64,000 nt of DNA from Puffinus mauretanicus (GCA_023333565.1 JAJKFH010001815.1:147001-211000); one strand, 5' to 3'. Counted from the stretch's first letter, positions 47,987 through 59,644 are shown. Numbers and translations: made by a program. The notes: generated from the sequence alone by a model not told the origin.

Positions 47987-50900
47987 TTAAGTTATTCATC
48001 AGATGAGCAATAAAGAAGTAAAAATTCTGTAATATGTCTGAATAATTATGGCAATGAATACATTGACATAAACTGGGTTGTAGTGTTGGTATCAGATGAT
48101 AATTAATGTTTAAAGGTATGCAGCTAATGTTGCAGATTTAAGTTGTCACCCAGTAGCCCTTGACTCCTTTAAGTCATGTACTGTCATGTAAGACAGTAAT
48201 TTGAAGGAGAATCTCATATTTACTCCGAGCCATCTTTCAAATGTACCACTCTTCTGCATATATAAAAATAAATATTTTTGTCTTTTCATCTGTAATTTTC
48301 AAAACTTTTATTTACTCACAACAGGATTTACAGGTGACAGTTTATTTTTCATTTGCAATTCTTCCATGTACTTTACAACCATGTCTGTATTTGCCAAGCA
48401 GCACATTTGTAATCCAACAGCTAAACATCCTAAATAGAGTCCAGTAATTACAGCCTCTTGTATATATATCAGATTGGCCTGATAACCACGGGTGGGATGA
48501 TGTAGATTAAGGGCTCCATTGAAAATTAATTTAATATCCTATTTTACATTTCCATCCCTTATGTTTCTTTCTTTTTATTTCTGTTAGTAAAAAGAAGTTA
48601 CCTTATAGTCTCAGCCAGTGTCCTCTCTTCTCTAGGTAACTTAGACAATAGTGTATAAAGATGTGCACTTTTGTTTCCTTTATTGGTAAAATTGGATGCA
48701 AGATTTTCTACACTCAAGACAAACTTTCCTTTACTAGCAAAATTTTCATTGACAGTACAGTAAATGTTATCTTTATACCATAATACTTGAAATAATATTG
48801 AATAATATCTGCTAAGAACATTTCTAAAGTAAATTAGAGAAGTAGGCTTAATCTTACATTTCCATGACTTAATTTTCAATACCCCAGTACAGTTTTTCTA
48901 GCCAGTTTTGATTTCATTACCAGATGATCTATCGAATGGTCTTCAGGAAAAGCAGCTACCTAATTTATAGTGTTGTCTCAGTCTAATTATTGACATCTTC
49001 CACTGAAAAGAGTTTCAATGATTGTTTGGGAGGTTAGCAGGAAGCTTGTTACTTTGAGAAACTGTGCAATGTGATAAAAAGTTAGAAGTTTTTCCCTTGC
49101 ATGTGAGCTGCCATAAGAATATGGGTGTAGTGAACCGAAACATAATTCAAAAAAAGTCCCAGGAAGTATATATCCCCTCAGCTTCCATCCAGAAAAAAAA
49201 ATCTGGTTAGTTTCATCTTTATCTAATTGATTATCATTCAAATACAAGGACCCTTCAGGTTTTTTTAATAACATACCTCATTTATATTAGTGCATATTTT
49301 CTAATCAAAGTAACATTTGAACTTACATACATGTTTTTAGAAGGACTGGTTACTAAACAATGATCTCTGGCTGGACATTTTCTTTCTTGTAGCAGTTTGC
49401 TTGCTGAAGTGCTAGTATTAGCCCAGCATAGGAGCGAGCTTACTTTCATTCATGTCCATTTAGAATTTCAACCCTGAGATGATACCATGCTGTTTTCATG
49501 AATTTTCGTGTTCATTTATTGTTTCCCTTTAAAAATTGACTGGAATCTCAGATACTTTAGATTAGTGTATAGTAAAAATACATCCTGTCCATTGATGCCT
49601 GCTACAGTTTTAAAATATGAACAAGGGGTATAGAGCTGTAAAATTACTTACAGGATTATGAGCAAGTTATGTGCAGTCTTTTAACCCTAATGGAATGATG
49701 AAATTTCTCACACAGTTTTTAGCAATAAGAGTATATTTATTAGAGCTATAAGACAAAGCAGTAATACTCATCAACACAGTTGTCAAGAGCAGACTATGCT
49801 ATTTTTTCCTGCCAGACTCGATACCATGGCAACACCTGGTTGGGAGAAGCTGAAGAAATATTTGAAGGTTTGCAATTGTTAAAGCCATCGGACTGTAACA
49901 GACGTGTATTAATTGCAAGTGAATATGACAGCACATACCAGATTTCTGAAAGGGAAGAAAACATCAGCATCATTCCAGAATAAGGAACTGAACAAGAGAT
50001 TAATCACATACTGTGATGTCTGCCTTCAGACCTGGTGTCATGCTTGTGTACTCATCATTTACAAGATTTGGGGAAAAGGTGGAATTTTATTACCGTAGAA
50101 ATATTTCCCAGGAGAACTTTAAAGGGATGGAAAAAAAAACACATTGCCTGACAACTTAAAAGGGCAAAAATTATACATTTAAAAGTATCTCTAAAAAACA
50201 TTTGAGAGTTCCAATCAAGTGTAATCACAATGATTTCATATGAAAAAAATTGTGGCAGCATGAAAGTTTCCTTGGATACTACTGGCAAATTAGTTTCCAG
50301 AAAGAAGCAGTACTTAAACCTAGTATGTACTTTTAGGGGAGTTATAACAGAAAGCTATTTTTGTTTTGTCTATGCATACACAGTCAGAAAAGATGTTAAA
50401 TATACTCAGACGGACAGCAAACAATTTAATACAGATTTTAAATTCTGTAACTCTTGTATATGCAGGCAGCAAACCATAAACTTCTTCAGACGTGTAAGAA
50501 TGCTTGCAGCTGCCTTTATTTCAGTATTTCAAAGTGTGAATGGTTTCATGCATTATTGAAGTGACAGTACACAGGAAACAGGTATCATTGACAATAGTTT
50601 GACTGCTTTTTCAAGTCAAAGAAAAATGCTTTCAGTTCTTGGAGCAAGCTGTTTATATTAGGCTATGCCTTCTGTTATATGACAAATGTTAATTTTACTT
50701 TTGATTACATAATAAACAGAATATGAACTAAATTAGATAAAGTTAATCATGGTGCAGAGAACCTCTGAATAACCTCTGTGCTTCTTAATTCCACGTTAAG
50801 AGGGAATGTGCCTGTTTGAATTAGGCATTGTGTAATAGGAGAGAAGGCAAATGTTACAGAGAGAGGGAAGTTAGGCTGGAATTTGAGAAACTGATACAGG

Positions 50901-52094
50901 TTCTGTCCTCCGCCATAGACTTCTTGTGGGAAACTGATAAATTCTCTAATGCTAAATCTGCCAATGCCAAGGGTGTCTGTAGGTTGCGGGAAAGTAGCCT
51001 CCTTACACTGCCCAAGATAAAGCATTGCCAGATTCTCCAGTAGAGAATCAATTTCTCCATTATACCTTCTAGAAATGGAGATCTTCTGATATACCCACAG
51101 AGAACGCTTCATAACCACTGGTTTATTTTGCTTGAGATTTTAGGATGAGGGGCAAAACAAGTTTTTTGGATTTTTAGCATTTTTGAGACTCAGAGTCTGT
51201 TTTCTCTGAGATATTAGACAATCATAGCTTCTAATTAGAAAACTTTTGCAAAAGCTGGCAGGAGTTTTCAGTGCTTTGGTTTTGACATAGAGAGGAACAC
51301 AGCCCTTGAAAAACCTTTGAATAGCCTAGCATGCAATTTTGTAGACATACGTATCCAATTTCTCAAAATTTGCTCCATTTTTTTTTCTTTAAAATTCACT
51401 TAGTATCACTTATTTTTGCTTTGTTGTATTTCAAAAGTTTACTTTTTTGTCTGGTGTGGAAATGCAGAATAAACAAAAAATAAGGCAATAAGAATTTTCT
51501 TCTTATATGCGTAATTCAAAGTTTTAGTTTCGCTAAAAAGTGCTCTCTCCTCTCCCTGTTTTTTGTGCCTGTACTATAATATGGATTTCAAGCTCCCCAG
51601 TCTCCTTAACAAATAATTACAGGAACAGTTTCAGAATTTTGCTATGCTGTAGGAAAACCCTGAAAACCTCATCTGCTCATGTGCTGGCAGAAGGGAATTG
51701 ATCCCTTCTGTCTGGCTTCTTCTTATGAGGAGAAATATTCATATAGTTCTGTTTTTGTGGTAGAAATACATTCCATTGTATAGGATTTTGTTTTAGTAAA
51801 ATCTGTATATTGCAATAAAATATGGGAAACATCTCTCTGTAGTTTGAATTGCATTATCACCTTTCACTGGAGGGGGAAAGAGTCTTATGAAGGGGTGTAT
51901 TGTTTCTGAGAGAGGAAAGGAAAAAACTTATTAATGGTTTAAAAAGCCCAGCAGAAAAGCTACTTTGCTTAGCTAAAGTTGACATTTAAGGCTGGACAGT
52001 TACTGTGAGAATAAATGCCTGTACTGGTGTAATGTAGGCATTTTTTTGTGTTTTTTTTGTTTTTTTAATTTTTAGTTGGGAAAACTACCCACAT
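47987..52094. other. unique host sequence, no gene proven
   Basis: About 4.1 kb of AT-rich sequence. Frames of 123 codons (50747-51118, minus) and 109 codons (50230-50559, plus) have no recognisable domain, start context or partner exons. It ends at the left LTR of the provirus. Confidence 0.45.
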
Positions 52095-52777
52095 TGTGAT
52101 AAACTGTGAACTGTTTTGTTCATCAAGGTCTTGTGATATGTGTTAGTTAGACTATAGAGTGACATAATATTCTATGAGCTGGCTGCAATCTATTTTGAAT
52201 CTTGTATAACTATGTTTGCTAAAAGTTCGCTGAAGTTTTCTTAGAGCATTAAAGTTTGGATGGTAATGATAGAGGAACTAACACTTAAGGGTTAATAACA
52301 GAGCCATTGTCTAGCCTAAGCCATAAACTAACTAACAATTCCTGACTGAGATTTCACCATGGTACATCCTCCCACTTGATAAGAGCAGACAGGCCTTGAG
52401 CTGGCTCGTTAGGCCTCCTATGTAACAACTGTGATGAGATAGTGTCCTATGTAAATCACTAACAATAAACAACTGTGAAGGGATAAGTGTTAAAGGACAA
52501 GATAACCCGATGCCCCGTTACATTCCAAGAATCGAGGAACAGATGAGTTAATTAAATGACCATATATAGACAAAGGAAACGCAGAGTTCAACTAACGGAC
52601 ACAGTGAAGAAGACTATGAACGACCACCGGAGAGGAAAAAGACCCCAACCCTAATTTTACTGCGCATGCTTGGACTATGTAAATGACCTTTGGAACTCAT
52701 TTTAATACGAAGCGGGGACAGGTCATGCATATGTATAGGCATATTACAAAATTATATGAATATGTAATGTTTTACTG

Positions 52778-52787
52778 TATATATTTA
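52778..52787 (+). promoter_or_regulatory. candidate TATA box of the 5' LTR
   Basis: TATATATTTA lies about 95 bp before the poly(A) signal, a plausible distance for a short R region. The transcription start was not determined. Confidence 0.5.
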
Positions 52788-52876
52788 TGATGAGTGTCGC
52801 ATTACGGTGTGTGTTCTGGCGGAGCGGAGACTCCCGGCACACCCAGCGCTGTTTTGCTTACTGGTCGCTTGCTTTT

Positions 52877-52882
52877 AATAAA
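52877..52882 (+). terminator. poly(A) signal in the 5' LTR
   Basis: AATAAA, about 55 bp before the LTR end. The 3' LTR has the same signal. Confidence 0.75.
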
Positions 52883-52942
52883 CAAAAATTTCTAATTGAC
52901 TAGTCTCTGTCACTCAATTGGACAGATAAATTATAACAATTT

Positions 52943-52960
52943 TGGTGCCGTGACTCGGAT
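52943..52960 (+). other. primer binding site, tRNA-His
   Basis: TGGTGCCGTGACTCGGAT lies 4 bp after the 5' LTR and is complementary over 18 nt to the 3' end of tRNA-His, the primer type known from the HERV-H group. Minus-strand DNA synthesis would start here. Confidence 0.92.
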
Positions 52961-53334
52961 AAAGGCAATCTGGCCTGAGGTCCTTGGCAGGGGGGGCGCC
53001 CCGCTGAATAAGCGGCCCTTGTCAGGGTGCTTCTACGCCAAATCCTTTACCGACGAACCTAAATTTGACAGTAAGCAAATAAAACCCGGTAACCCCATAA
53101 TCTTTGTGCACGAAGCCCCGAACGAAGACGCAGGACGCGTGAGTATAGGCCGGTTAGCCGTTCGGTTGGGGTTGGGTATCCTGAAGCGTGCCTGTGTGAG
53201 ACGTCCACCGGACTCGGGAGTCCACCGGGCGAAGTGAGTGCGGACCCTCAGTAGTGCGGTTCCCACACCCCGCGAGGGGCTGGGCCACGAACCAGGGGAA
53301 GCGAGTGTGTGAGTGAAAGAAGGCGCTTCGGAAG
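52961..53334 (+). other. retroviral leader with candidate splice donors
   Basis: A GC-rich, CpG-containing leader between the primer site and the gag ATG. GTGAGT occurs at 53139-53144 and again at 53234-53239 (GAAGTGAGTG); either could be the donor for env mRNA. It also has an open frame of 113 codons (52896-53237), most likely chance. Confidence 0.55.
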
Positions 53335-54645
53335 ATGGGACAGAGGAAAAGCAAGCCCTCTGATCCCATGGGTGGTTCTGGGGTTCAGATACCACCGGAT
53401 AGTCCGTTAGGTTTAATGATTAAAAATTGGGATGATTACCCCTCTAGGCGGGGTAAGGATAAAGTAAAAATGATTCACTATTGCATGGAAGTTTGGGGTG
53501 GTAAACAAATTAGAGGAGACCACCTATATTGGCCTGTATTTGTATCCTTTGATGGCTGGGTTTGCCAGGTTTTAAATGAATATGCTAATTCAAAGGAACC
53601 TTTTAGTCAGGAGGAAAGCGATTATGCGGAGTTATGGATCAGGACTTCACATCCTTTTCCAGCCTCAATATTTACATTAAAAACAGATAAAAAAATTAAG
53701 GAGGAGGAAAGGAGAAAAAGGAGAAAAAAAACAAAACAAAAACAAACAAACAAAAAAAACACCACGAAAAAGAAAAATATTATAAATGGGAGCCACTGGT
53801 TAATTTACCTCCTCCGTACCGTAACAATCTAGCTTCGGCTCCCCCTCCGGTGGCTGCGCTACCTTTTTCACAGTCACCGCAGCCCCTGCCTCCAACATTA
53901 ACAGCACCAGAATTAGATCAACCTCCTGCGGCATGTACGAGAAGTAAAACTGCCATATCAGAGGGGACTCCCCTATATCCCTTATGAGAAGTACCCCTCG
54001 GAGGTAATCAAGGAGGCATCGGGTTTGTGGCAGTCCCACTAAATACCACAGATGTGAGAAATTTTAAAAAAAGGAACAGAATATGAGAGATTTGAGAACA
54101 TTAATCATACAGGGAATAAGAGAAGCAGTTCCCAGAGTACAAAATATTAATAAAGCATTTAATGAACAACAAGGAAAAGATGGATCTCTGACAGAATGGT
54201 TGGAGAGATTAAGAAAAAGTTTACAGATGTATTCCGGAATAGATCCGAATACTGTGGCTGGAACCACACTCCTTAAAACACAATTTGTGGCTAAATCTTG
54301 GGGAAGGAAATTAGAAGAGTTGGAAGACTGGCAAGGGAGGGATTAGCAGAGTTGCTCAGAGAGGCACAGAAAGTTTACGTTAGAAGAGATGAGGAAAAAC
54401 AGAAAGCAGAAGCTAAGACTCTTATAGCAGCAGTAAAAGAAAGTCAGAAAAATAAGACCCCGTCTGAAGAGAAGGGAGAAAACGGAATAGAAGAAACAAC
54501 ACCGAGCGGGCAGCTTTATCGGAAAAGATTTACAGTCCCTGTCTGTTACTATTGTGATAAGAGGGGACATGTTCAGAGGAACTGCCGTAAGTGGGAACAA
54601 GATGAGAAAATATTCAAAGAAGATGAGGGGTGTCAGGGGCTCTAT
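53335..54645 (+). pseudogene. gag: gag (matrix, capsid remnant, nucleocapsid), broken
   Basis: The ATG at 53335 (AAGATGG context) begins MGQ, giving the N-myristoylation glycine of a matrix protein; the frame runs 165 codons. An A-rich stretch (about 53727-53786) shifts the frame, so the proline-rich part that follows, with PPPY late-domain residues at about 53808-53822, lies in another frame and meets a TGA at about 53985. A capsid N-terminus with DVRNF-type residues ends at about 54066. The text then jumps to the capsid C-terminus (54083-54342), with the major-homology-type segment (NINKAFNEQQGKDG...EWLERL), so most of capsid is deleted. A further frameshift at about 54300 leads to nucleocapsid with one CCHC knuckle (54544-54585). 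Confidence 0.93.
54544..54585 (+). other. CCHC zinc knuckle of nucleocapsid
   Basis: CYYCDKRGHVQRNC fits C-x2-C-x4-H-x4-C and is intact. It would bind zinc and viral RNA. Confidence 0.95.
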
Positions 54646-54960
54646 CTTCTGGGGACTTCAACATCAACAGAGCCCTTGATAAAATCATTAATTGGTCCCC
54701 ATAAAGAGGAAGTTTTATTTTTAGTGGATTCAGGGGCCGAAAAATCAACCATTCAAAAACTTCCAAAAGGAATGGAAAGAGGGAATAGCTATATGTCAGT
54801 AGTAGGAGCAAAAGGAGAGCCTTTTAAAGTAAATATCTGGAAAGATATAAAAGTAGAAACAGAAAAGAAAATTTGTCTTAATGATTTACTTTTGCTCCCT
54901 GAAGAGCAATACAATTTATTAGGAAGGGATTTGATTTTGACGTTAAATTTGAGCATTTAG
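54646..54960 (+). pseudogene. pro: pro, retropepsin domain
   Basis: An aspartic protease of the retroviral type, with the catalytic LVDSGA (D-S-G at 54727-54735) and the conserved NLLGRDL near the C-terminus (54913-54933). It lies in one open frame with the zinc knuckle: no stop separates nucleocapsid and protease here, unlike the UAG readthrough arrangement usual in gammaretroviruses. The frame ends at TAG (54958-54960). Residues look well kept, but it is cut off from an intact gag start, so it should not be made as part of a normal polyprotein. Confidence 0.88.
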
Positions 54961-55085
54961 AGTCAAGGGGACAAATTGCAGATTAAATTATACACTTTAA
55001 CACAAGAGGATGAAGAAGCTATTAACCCCTCAGTGTGGTATAAAGAAGGAGAAACTGGAAAGATAGAAATCAAACAGAACAAGCA
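54961..55085 (+). pseudogene. pol: start of pol before the RT (remnant)
   Basis: In the same frame after the TAG, about 40 codons resemble the short segment that leads from protease into RT in class I elements (an INPSVWY-type block). RT itself does not follow: none of the RT blocks, including the catalytic YxDD, is found anywhere in the provirus, and no RNase H is seen. Confidence 0.6.
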
Positions 55086-55545
55086 AATAAAGGCTTATCT
55101 CCTTATTTTGGGTTTTGGTTTTAGGCAGTGAGAGCTTCATACCTCTTCAAATCTGATTTTATTAAGGATATGTTTAGTGTATGAATATGTCTTGTCTTCT
55201 GTAAAGCTGTCTTGTGTTTTTCATGTATCAAATACACATGCTTTGATTTAAATCTTGACATGGCAAGTATTCTAAACTACAGATATGGAATGTTAACCCA
55301 TTTCTTTACAAACTATTGCTTCAGACATGTTTGCTAATCCAGCAGCTATTGTAGAACCAGTTTTGTGTGTCAATTCCTGCTTTAATATCAAAAGCATAAG
55401 ACTAAACATGTGTTTATGATACTGCTTATCAGGTGAACATTTGCTTCGGGAAAGAAACAAAGCAGATAGCCCAAATTAGGAATGTGAAATGAACTCATTT
55501 TGCTTGTTTACATATCTGTGGTAACTTTGTCACAAATAAATCGGG
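55086..55545 (+). other. non-retroviral-looking filler in place of RT/RNase H
   Basis: About 460 bp, AT-rich, with stops in all frames and no similarity that I can see to retroviral pol. It reads like host 3' UTR or intron DNA. A pyrimidine-rich stretch ending TTTTGGTTTTAGGCAG near its left edge resembles a splice acceptor. Integrase coding resumes at about 55546. Capture of host RNA by template switching, deletion with filler, or a fixed internal part of a non-autonomous family could each explain it. Edges are approximate. Confidence 0.6.
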
Positions 55546-56456
55546 GTACAAAGGCGTTAAGTGATCATTTCCTTAAACAATTTGGCTGTATTGGAATTTT
55601 TGAAATAGCAAAGCAAATTACACAAGGTTGCTTAACTTGTCAAAAGGTAAATAAGAAAGTGTTTCAACAAGCAGCCACGGGAGGGAGAAAAACAGCTTAC
55701 AGATATATTGGTAATAGTAGATCATTTAACACAATGGGTAGAAGCTTACCCTGTAGCATGAGCTACAGCACAAATGGTGGTAAAAATTTTATTGGAACAT
55801 TTGATACCTAGATATGGGATAATCCAGTACCTTGATTCTGACCAGGGCACACATTTTACTTCTAAAATAATAAACAATCATTAGGTATTCAGTGGGAATA
55901 CCACACTCCGTGGCACCCACAAAGTTCGGGGAAAGTAGAAAGAATGAATCAAACAATGAAACAACAATTGGCTAAATTAATGATTGAGACACAAATGCCC
56001 TGGACTAAATGCTTACCATTGGCACTTTTAAACATAAGAATTAAGCTGCATAGTGAGACTGGATTATCACCATATGAAATGTTATATGGCATGCCTTATT
56101 CTCAAGGGATGCCTCTGGGGAACAATGTAATTGAGGATCATAGTGTCCAAAAAAAAAAAAAAAAAAAATTGCCATTGGGAAAACATTAAAAGAGCTAAGA
56201 GAAATCGGGATGATGGCTCAGACACCATCTTTAGAATTTGCAATTCAACAGTTACAACCGGGGGATAAGGAAATGGAAAGAAGAAAATTTATCTCCCCTC
56301 TGGGAAGGACCTTTTCTTGGTTTATTAACTACAGAAACTGCTGTGAGGACTGCTGAAAAAGGATGGACACATGTGTCACGAGTAAAAGGTCCAGTGAAGG
56401 AGTGGAGAGTCACCCCTGAACCCGGAGAAACTAAGCTAACCATCAGACGGACTTGA
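55546..56456 (+). pseudogene. pol: pol, integrase, broken
   Basis: Joins viral DNA to host DNA in an intact virus. The N-terminal zinc-binding domain begins partway in: the CLTCQK part of HHCC is present at about 55632-55650 and the first histidine is missing. In the catalytic core the segment that would carry the first Asp is deleted. The second Asp lies in LDSDQGTHF (about 55840), and the Glu in GKVERMNQ (about 55938) lies in another frame. The C-terminal part, with LWEGPF and VSRVKGP (56238-56453), is again in a different frame, after a run of 18 or so A at 56150-56168. Several stops and shifts rule out function. Confidence 0.9.
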
Positions 56457-56785
56457 AAAGGCGTGAATTAGAGAATATAAGCTAAGTTGCTGTGGGAATT
56501 TTATTGTGACTACTCCTGTAGAATTGGTGAACGGAGAGACTCCTGAATGGATACCCATTAAGGGAGACAATTTATTAATAACAGGGATCAGTTAAGCATT
56601 ACCCCTTAGGGATAACAATAGGCTATCCACAGTATACACCAGACTTTTGGGACATAGCATACAAATTGGAAGAGGCCACCCTTTAAGATTAAAGAAGAGG
56701 GCAAGACCGGATAGGGAACCGGTGTTGCGGCTTGAAAAGGTCTGCCAAGGGCTGCAACCCCTTCGGGCTGTGACCGCCGATCACT
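56457..56785 (+). other. pol-env junction
   Basis: Retroviral sequence between the integrase end and the env ATG. A 77-codon frame (56647-56880) overlaps the env start; I do not recognise it. The env splice acceptor should lie upstream but was not identified. Confidence 0.5.
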
Positions 56786-59506
56786 ATGGCCCTTACCGGA
56801 CCTCTTCTAATCCTACTTGGGGTGAGTTTCTTGACCCTGACTACGGTAAACAACTGCAGACAATGTGTAGTAACTACTAGAAGGGGACGAGTAAGTTCCC
56901 AAACCTTGGTGTATCATACTGTCTATGACTGTAAAGGCCAGAAAATGGGAAGCTGCATTCATAACCAAACCCAGTATGTCCTCTGCAAAGAAGGAAATAG
57001 GACTGTATGCTATGATCCAAAGGAACTCCCTTATCAATATTGGGTGGAAATAAAGACAAACTCAGCAGAGGGAAGGTTGATAGCGAAAAGTGAAATTATA
57101 ACTAATTTAAGTCACCCTGTATGGGTAACTTTTGACGCTTGTGACGCTATTGATGATGACCAGTATTCTAACTGTGGGAACATGAACTGGAGAAAATATT
57201 ACAGTCAGAGTGAAAAGTATCTATGTCTCAGGCCTAAGTCCTCACCACCCTCCAATTGCTATGTCTATGGTGACACGAAATTGCCAGGGGTCATCACTAT
57301 TGTGGAAGCACAGGATGGGATTGTGCCTGTTGGAGTACAGCTCCCACATGGGGATGGCCTCAGCACTGTACGGGGACTCAATTAAGAGCAGAAATTAAAA
57401 AGGGGGTAACTTTCCCCAATTGTACAGCCCATACTTGTAATCCTGTTAATCTAACTATTTGGAATCCAGAACAATGGAAACAGCAAGATGTAAAAATGGG
57501 ACTTAAGATATATGGACCTGGGGAAGATCCGGGAGCTGTTTTACCGATAATAATTAACGAGAAATCTAGAGAGTCAATACAACACCCGTTATTGTTTAAC
57601 TCATTTTATCATGAAATAGAAACAGGAGTGAAATATGAAATTCCCACAGTTGCTAAGAATCTATTTGTAAATCTTGCTGAAAATATTGCTAAGTCATTAA
57701 ATATAACTAACTGTTATGTTTGTGGTGGAACAGATCAAGGCGAACGATGGCCTTGAGAAGCTATGGAAAGTAATATAAGTGATCCCCAAATATGGAAAAC
57801 AATGGGAAAGGGTAATAGGAAACAACGATGGGTACTCCAAACAAGTATAATTGGAAGGAGTTGTTGGCAAAATCTAAAGGATGATGGAAAACAAAGACAA
57901 GAAGGTAATCTAGATTGTGAAGGAGGTTACCTATGGAATGAAACTAAGAACAGCTGGGATGAGTGGGGAAGCCCGCTGGAAATAAGTGATCAATTTAAAA
58001 ATTGGACTAATGGAACAAACATATCAAATGGTTAGCCAACTCCCGAAGGACATTATTGGATTTGTGGCAAACTGGCTTATGCATATTTGCAAAAAATTGG
58101 ACAGGATCCTGTGTATTAGGAACTATAAGACCCGGTTTTTTTTCCTGTTACCCACAAATCGGGGAGAATGGCTAGGAGTCCAAGTGTATGCTGAAGCTGA
58201 TGAATTGGGAACAAGGCGTAATAAACGGAGCTTACAAATTGGAAATTGGAAAAATAACGAATGGCCTTCTAAGAGAATCATTGCCTATTATGATCCAGCT
58301 ACATGGGCAGAAGACGGATCCTGGGGTTACAGGACCCCAATATATATGCTTAATAGAATAATTAGGTTACAAGCTGTGCTAAAAATAATTGTAAATAAAA
58401 CCGGGATGCACTCGGATTAATTGCAAGGCAAAATACCAAAATGAGAACTGCTTTATATCAAAACCACTCAAACCCCTGAGGATAATTCCCTTTGGAAACT
58501 GATACAAGCCAGTTACCTGGTGTTAAACAACACAAATCCAAATATGACCCAACATTGTTGGTTGTGTTACGATATAAAACCCCCCTTCTATGAGGTAATG
58601 GGCATCCACTTAGAGGCAAAAAGGGTAAATGGTTCAAACCCAATACAATGCCTGTGGAATTCTGAAGGTCGGAAACCAGGCCTGACAATGCAACATGTAT
58701 CAGGACAAGGAAGGTGTATTAGAAATGTACCCCCAGAGAAAATTAAATTATGCAAGATAAACACTTCCCAAAAAGATAAGCCCCCTGCTGATTGGCTAAT
58801 ACCAGCTAATAATACCAAATGGATCTTCTCCAAAACTGGTATCACCCCCTGTCTATCTCTCAAATTGTTCAACGCATCTGAGGAATTTTGCATACAAGTG
58901 ATGATAATTCCCCGAATCATATACCACTCTGAGGAATTTGTATAAAATTACCAGAATACGCAGAGTCACCACTTACAAAAACGAGAACCATTCACCCTTA
59001 CAGCTTTGACAGTAGCCACTTTGATAGCTGTAGGAGCAACAGGTACAGGCACGGGAATAACATCATTGGTACAACAAAATCAGAAATTTCAATCACTCAG
59101 AATAGCAGTAGACGAAGATCTACTTTGAATAAAAAAATCAATTAGCGCTTTAGAAAAATCATTAAGATCGTTATCTGAAGTGGTGCTACAAAATAGAAGG
59201 GGACTGGATTTAATGTTTTTACAACAAGGCGGGTTATGTGCCGCCTTGGGAGAACAGTGTTGTGTACATGCTGATCATACCGGAGTTATAAGAGATATTA
59301 TGACAAAACTTCGAGAGGGCCTAGAAAAACAGAAACGAGAGCGAGAAACGCAGCAGAGCTGGTATGAGTCCTGGTTTAATCACTCTCCTTGGGTTACTAC
59401 GCTACTATCTACCATTGCAGGACCCCTGATTATATTGATATTGGTATTAACTTTTGGACCCTGTATATTCAATAGAGTAGTAACCATTGTAAAAAAAACA
59501 GATTAG
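56786..59506 (+). pseudogene. env: env, gammaretroviral type, broken
   Basis: Envelope glycoprotein gene. The first frame (56786-57385) begins with a hydrophobic signal peptide of about 20 residues and continues into surface subunit with several N-x-S/T sites, ending at a TAA. The surface part then continues in shifted frames (57496-57756, 57763-58035, 57986-58420, 58520-58945) with stops between. A CWLC motif (58556-58567) matches the CXXC of covalently linked gammaretroviral envelopes. The transmembrane subunit has a hydrophobic fusion-peptide-like stretch at about 59000-59075, a further stop at about 59127-59129, then an open 108-codon end (59180-59506). That end holds the immunosuppressive-domain region, CX6CC (59237-59263) and a membrane helix (about residues 71-97). 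The cytoplasmic tail seems to continue in another frame after a run of 8 A. It cannot make an intact Env. Confidence 0.92.
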
Positions 59507-59626
59507 AAGCCGCTCATTTGATGATTATAAAAGCCAAGTACGAACCTTTGGAAGGAATACCGGAGGTGGAAGAGACCTTCATTTTAAGCCAGCAGGAGCT
59601 TAAGCGATTTGATGAACAAAATTGTG

Positions 59627-59642
59627 AAAAGAAAAAGGGGGG
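59627..59642 (+). other. polypurine tract
   Basis: AAAAGAAAAAGGGGGG directly precedes the 3' LTR, separated from its TG by AT. It is the expected primer site for plus-strand DNA synthesis. Confidence 0.9.
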
Positions 59643-59644
59643 AT

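Larger units (their letters stand above)
52095..52938 (+). repeat. 5' LTR of the provirus
   Basis: 844 bp, TG...CA ends, with near-matching terminal inverted repeats TGTGATAA and TTATAACA. It matches the 3' LTR except at 52299, 52379, 52579, 52711, 52815, 52825 and 52862. TATA and poly(A) signals are listed separately. Confidence 0.97.

Noticed and set aside
50747..51118. 123-codon minus-strand frame in unique DNA
   Set aside because: No recognised domain, no splice or promoter context; length is possible by chance in 64 kb.
52896..53237. 113-codon frame across the 5' LTR end and leader
   Set aside because: It spans the LTR junction and primer binding site, which are non-coding in retroviruses.
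56786..59506. env as a possible domesticated host gene
   Set aside because: Stops and frame changes occur throughout the surface subunit, and another stop lies in the transmembrane part.
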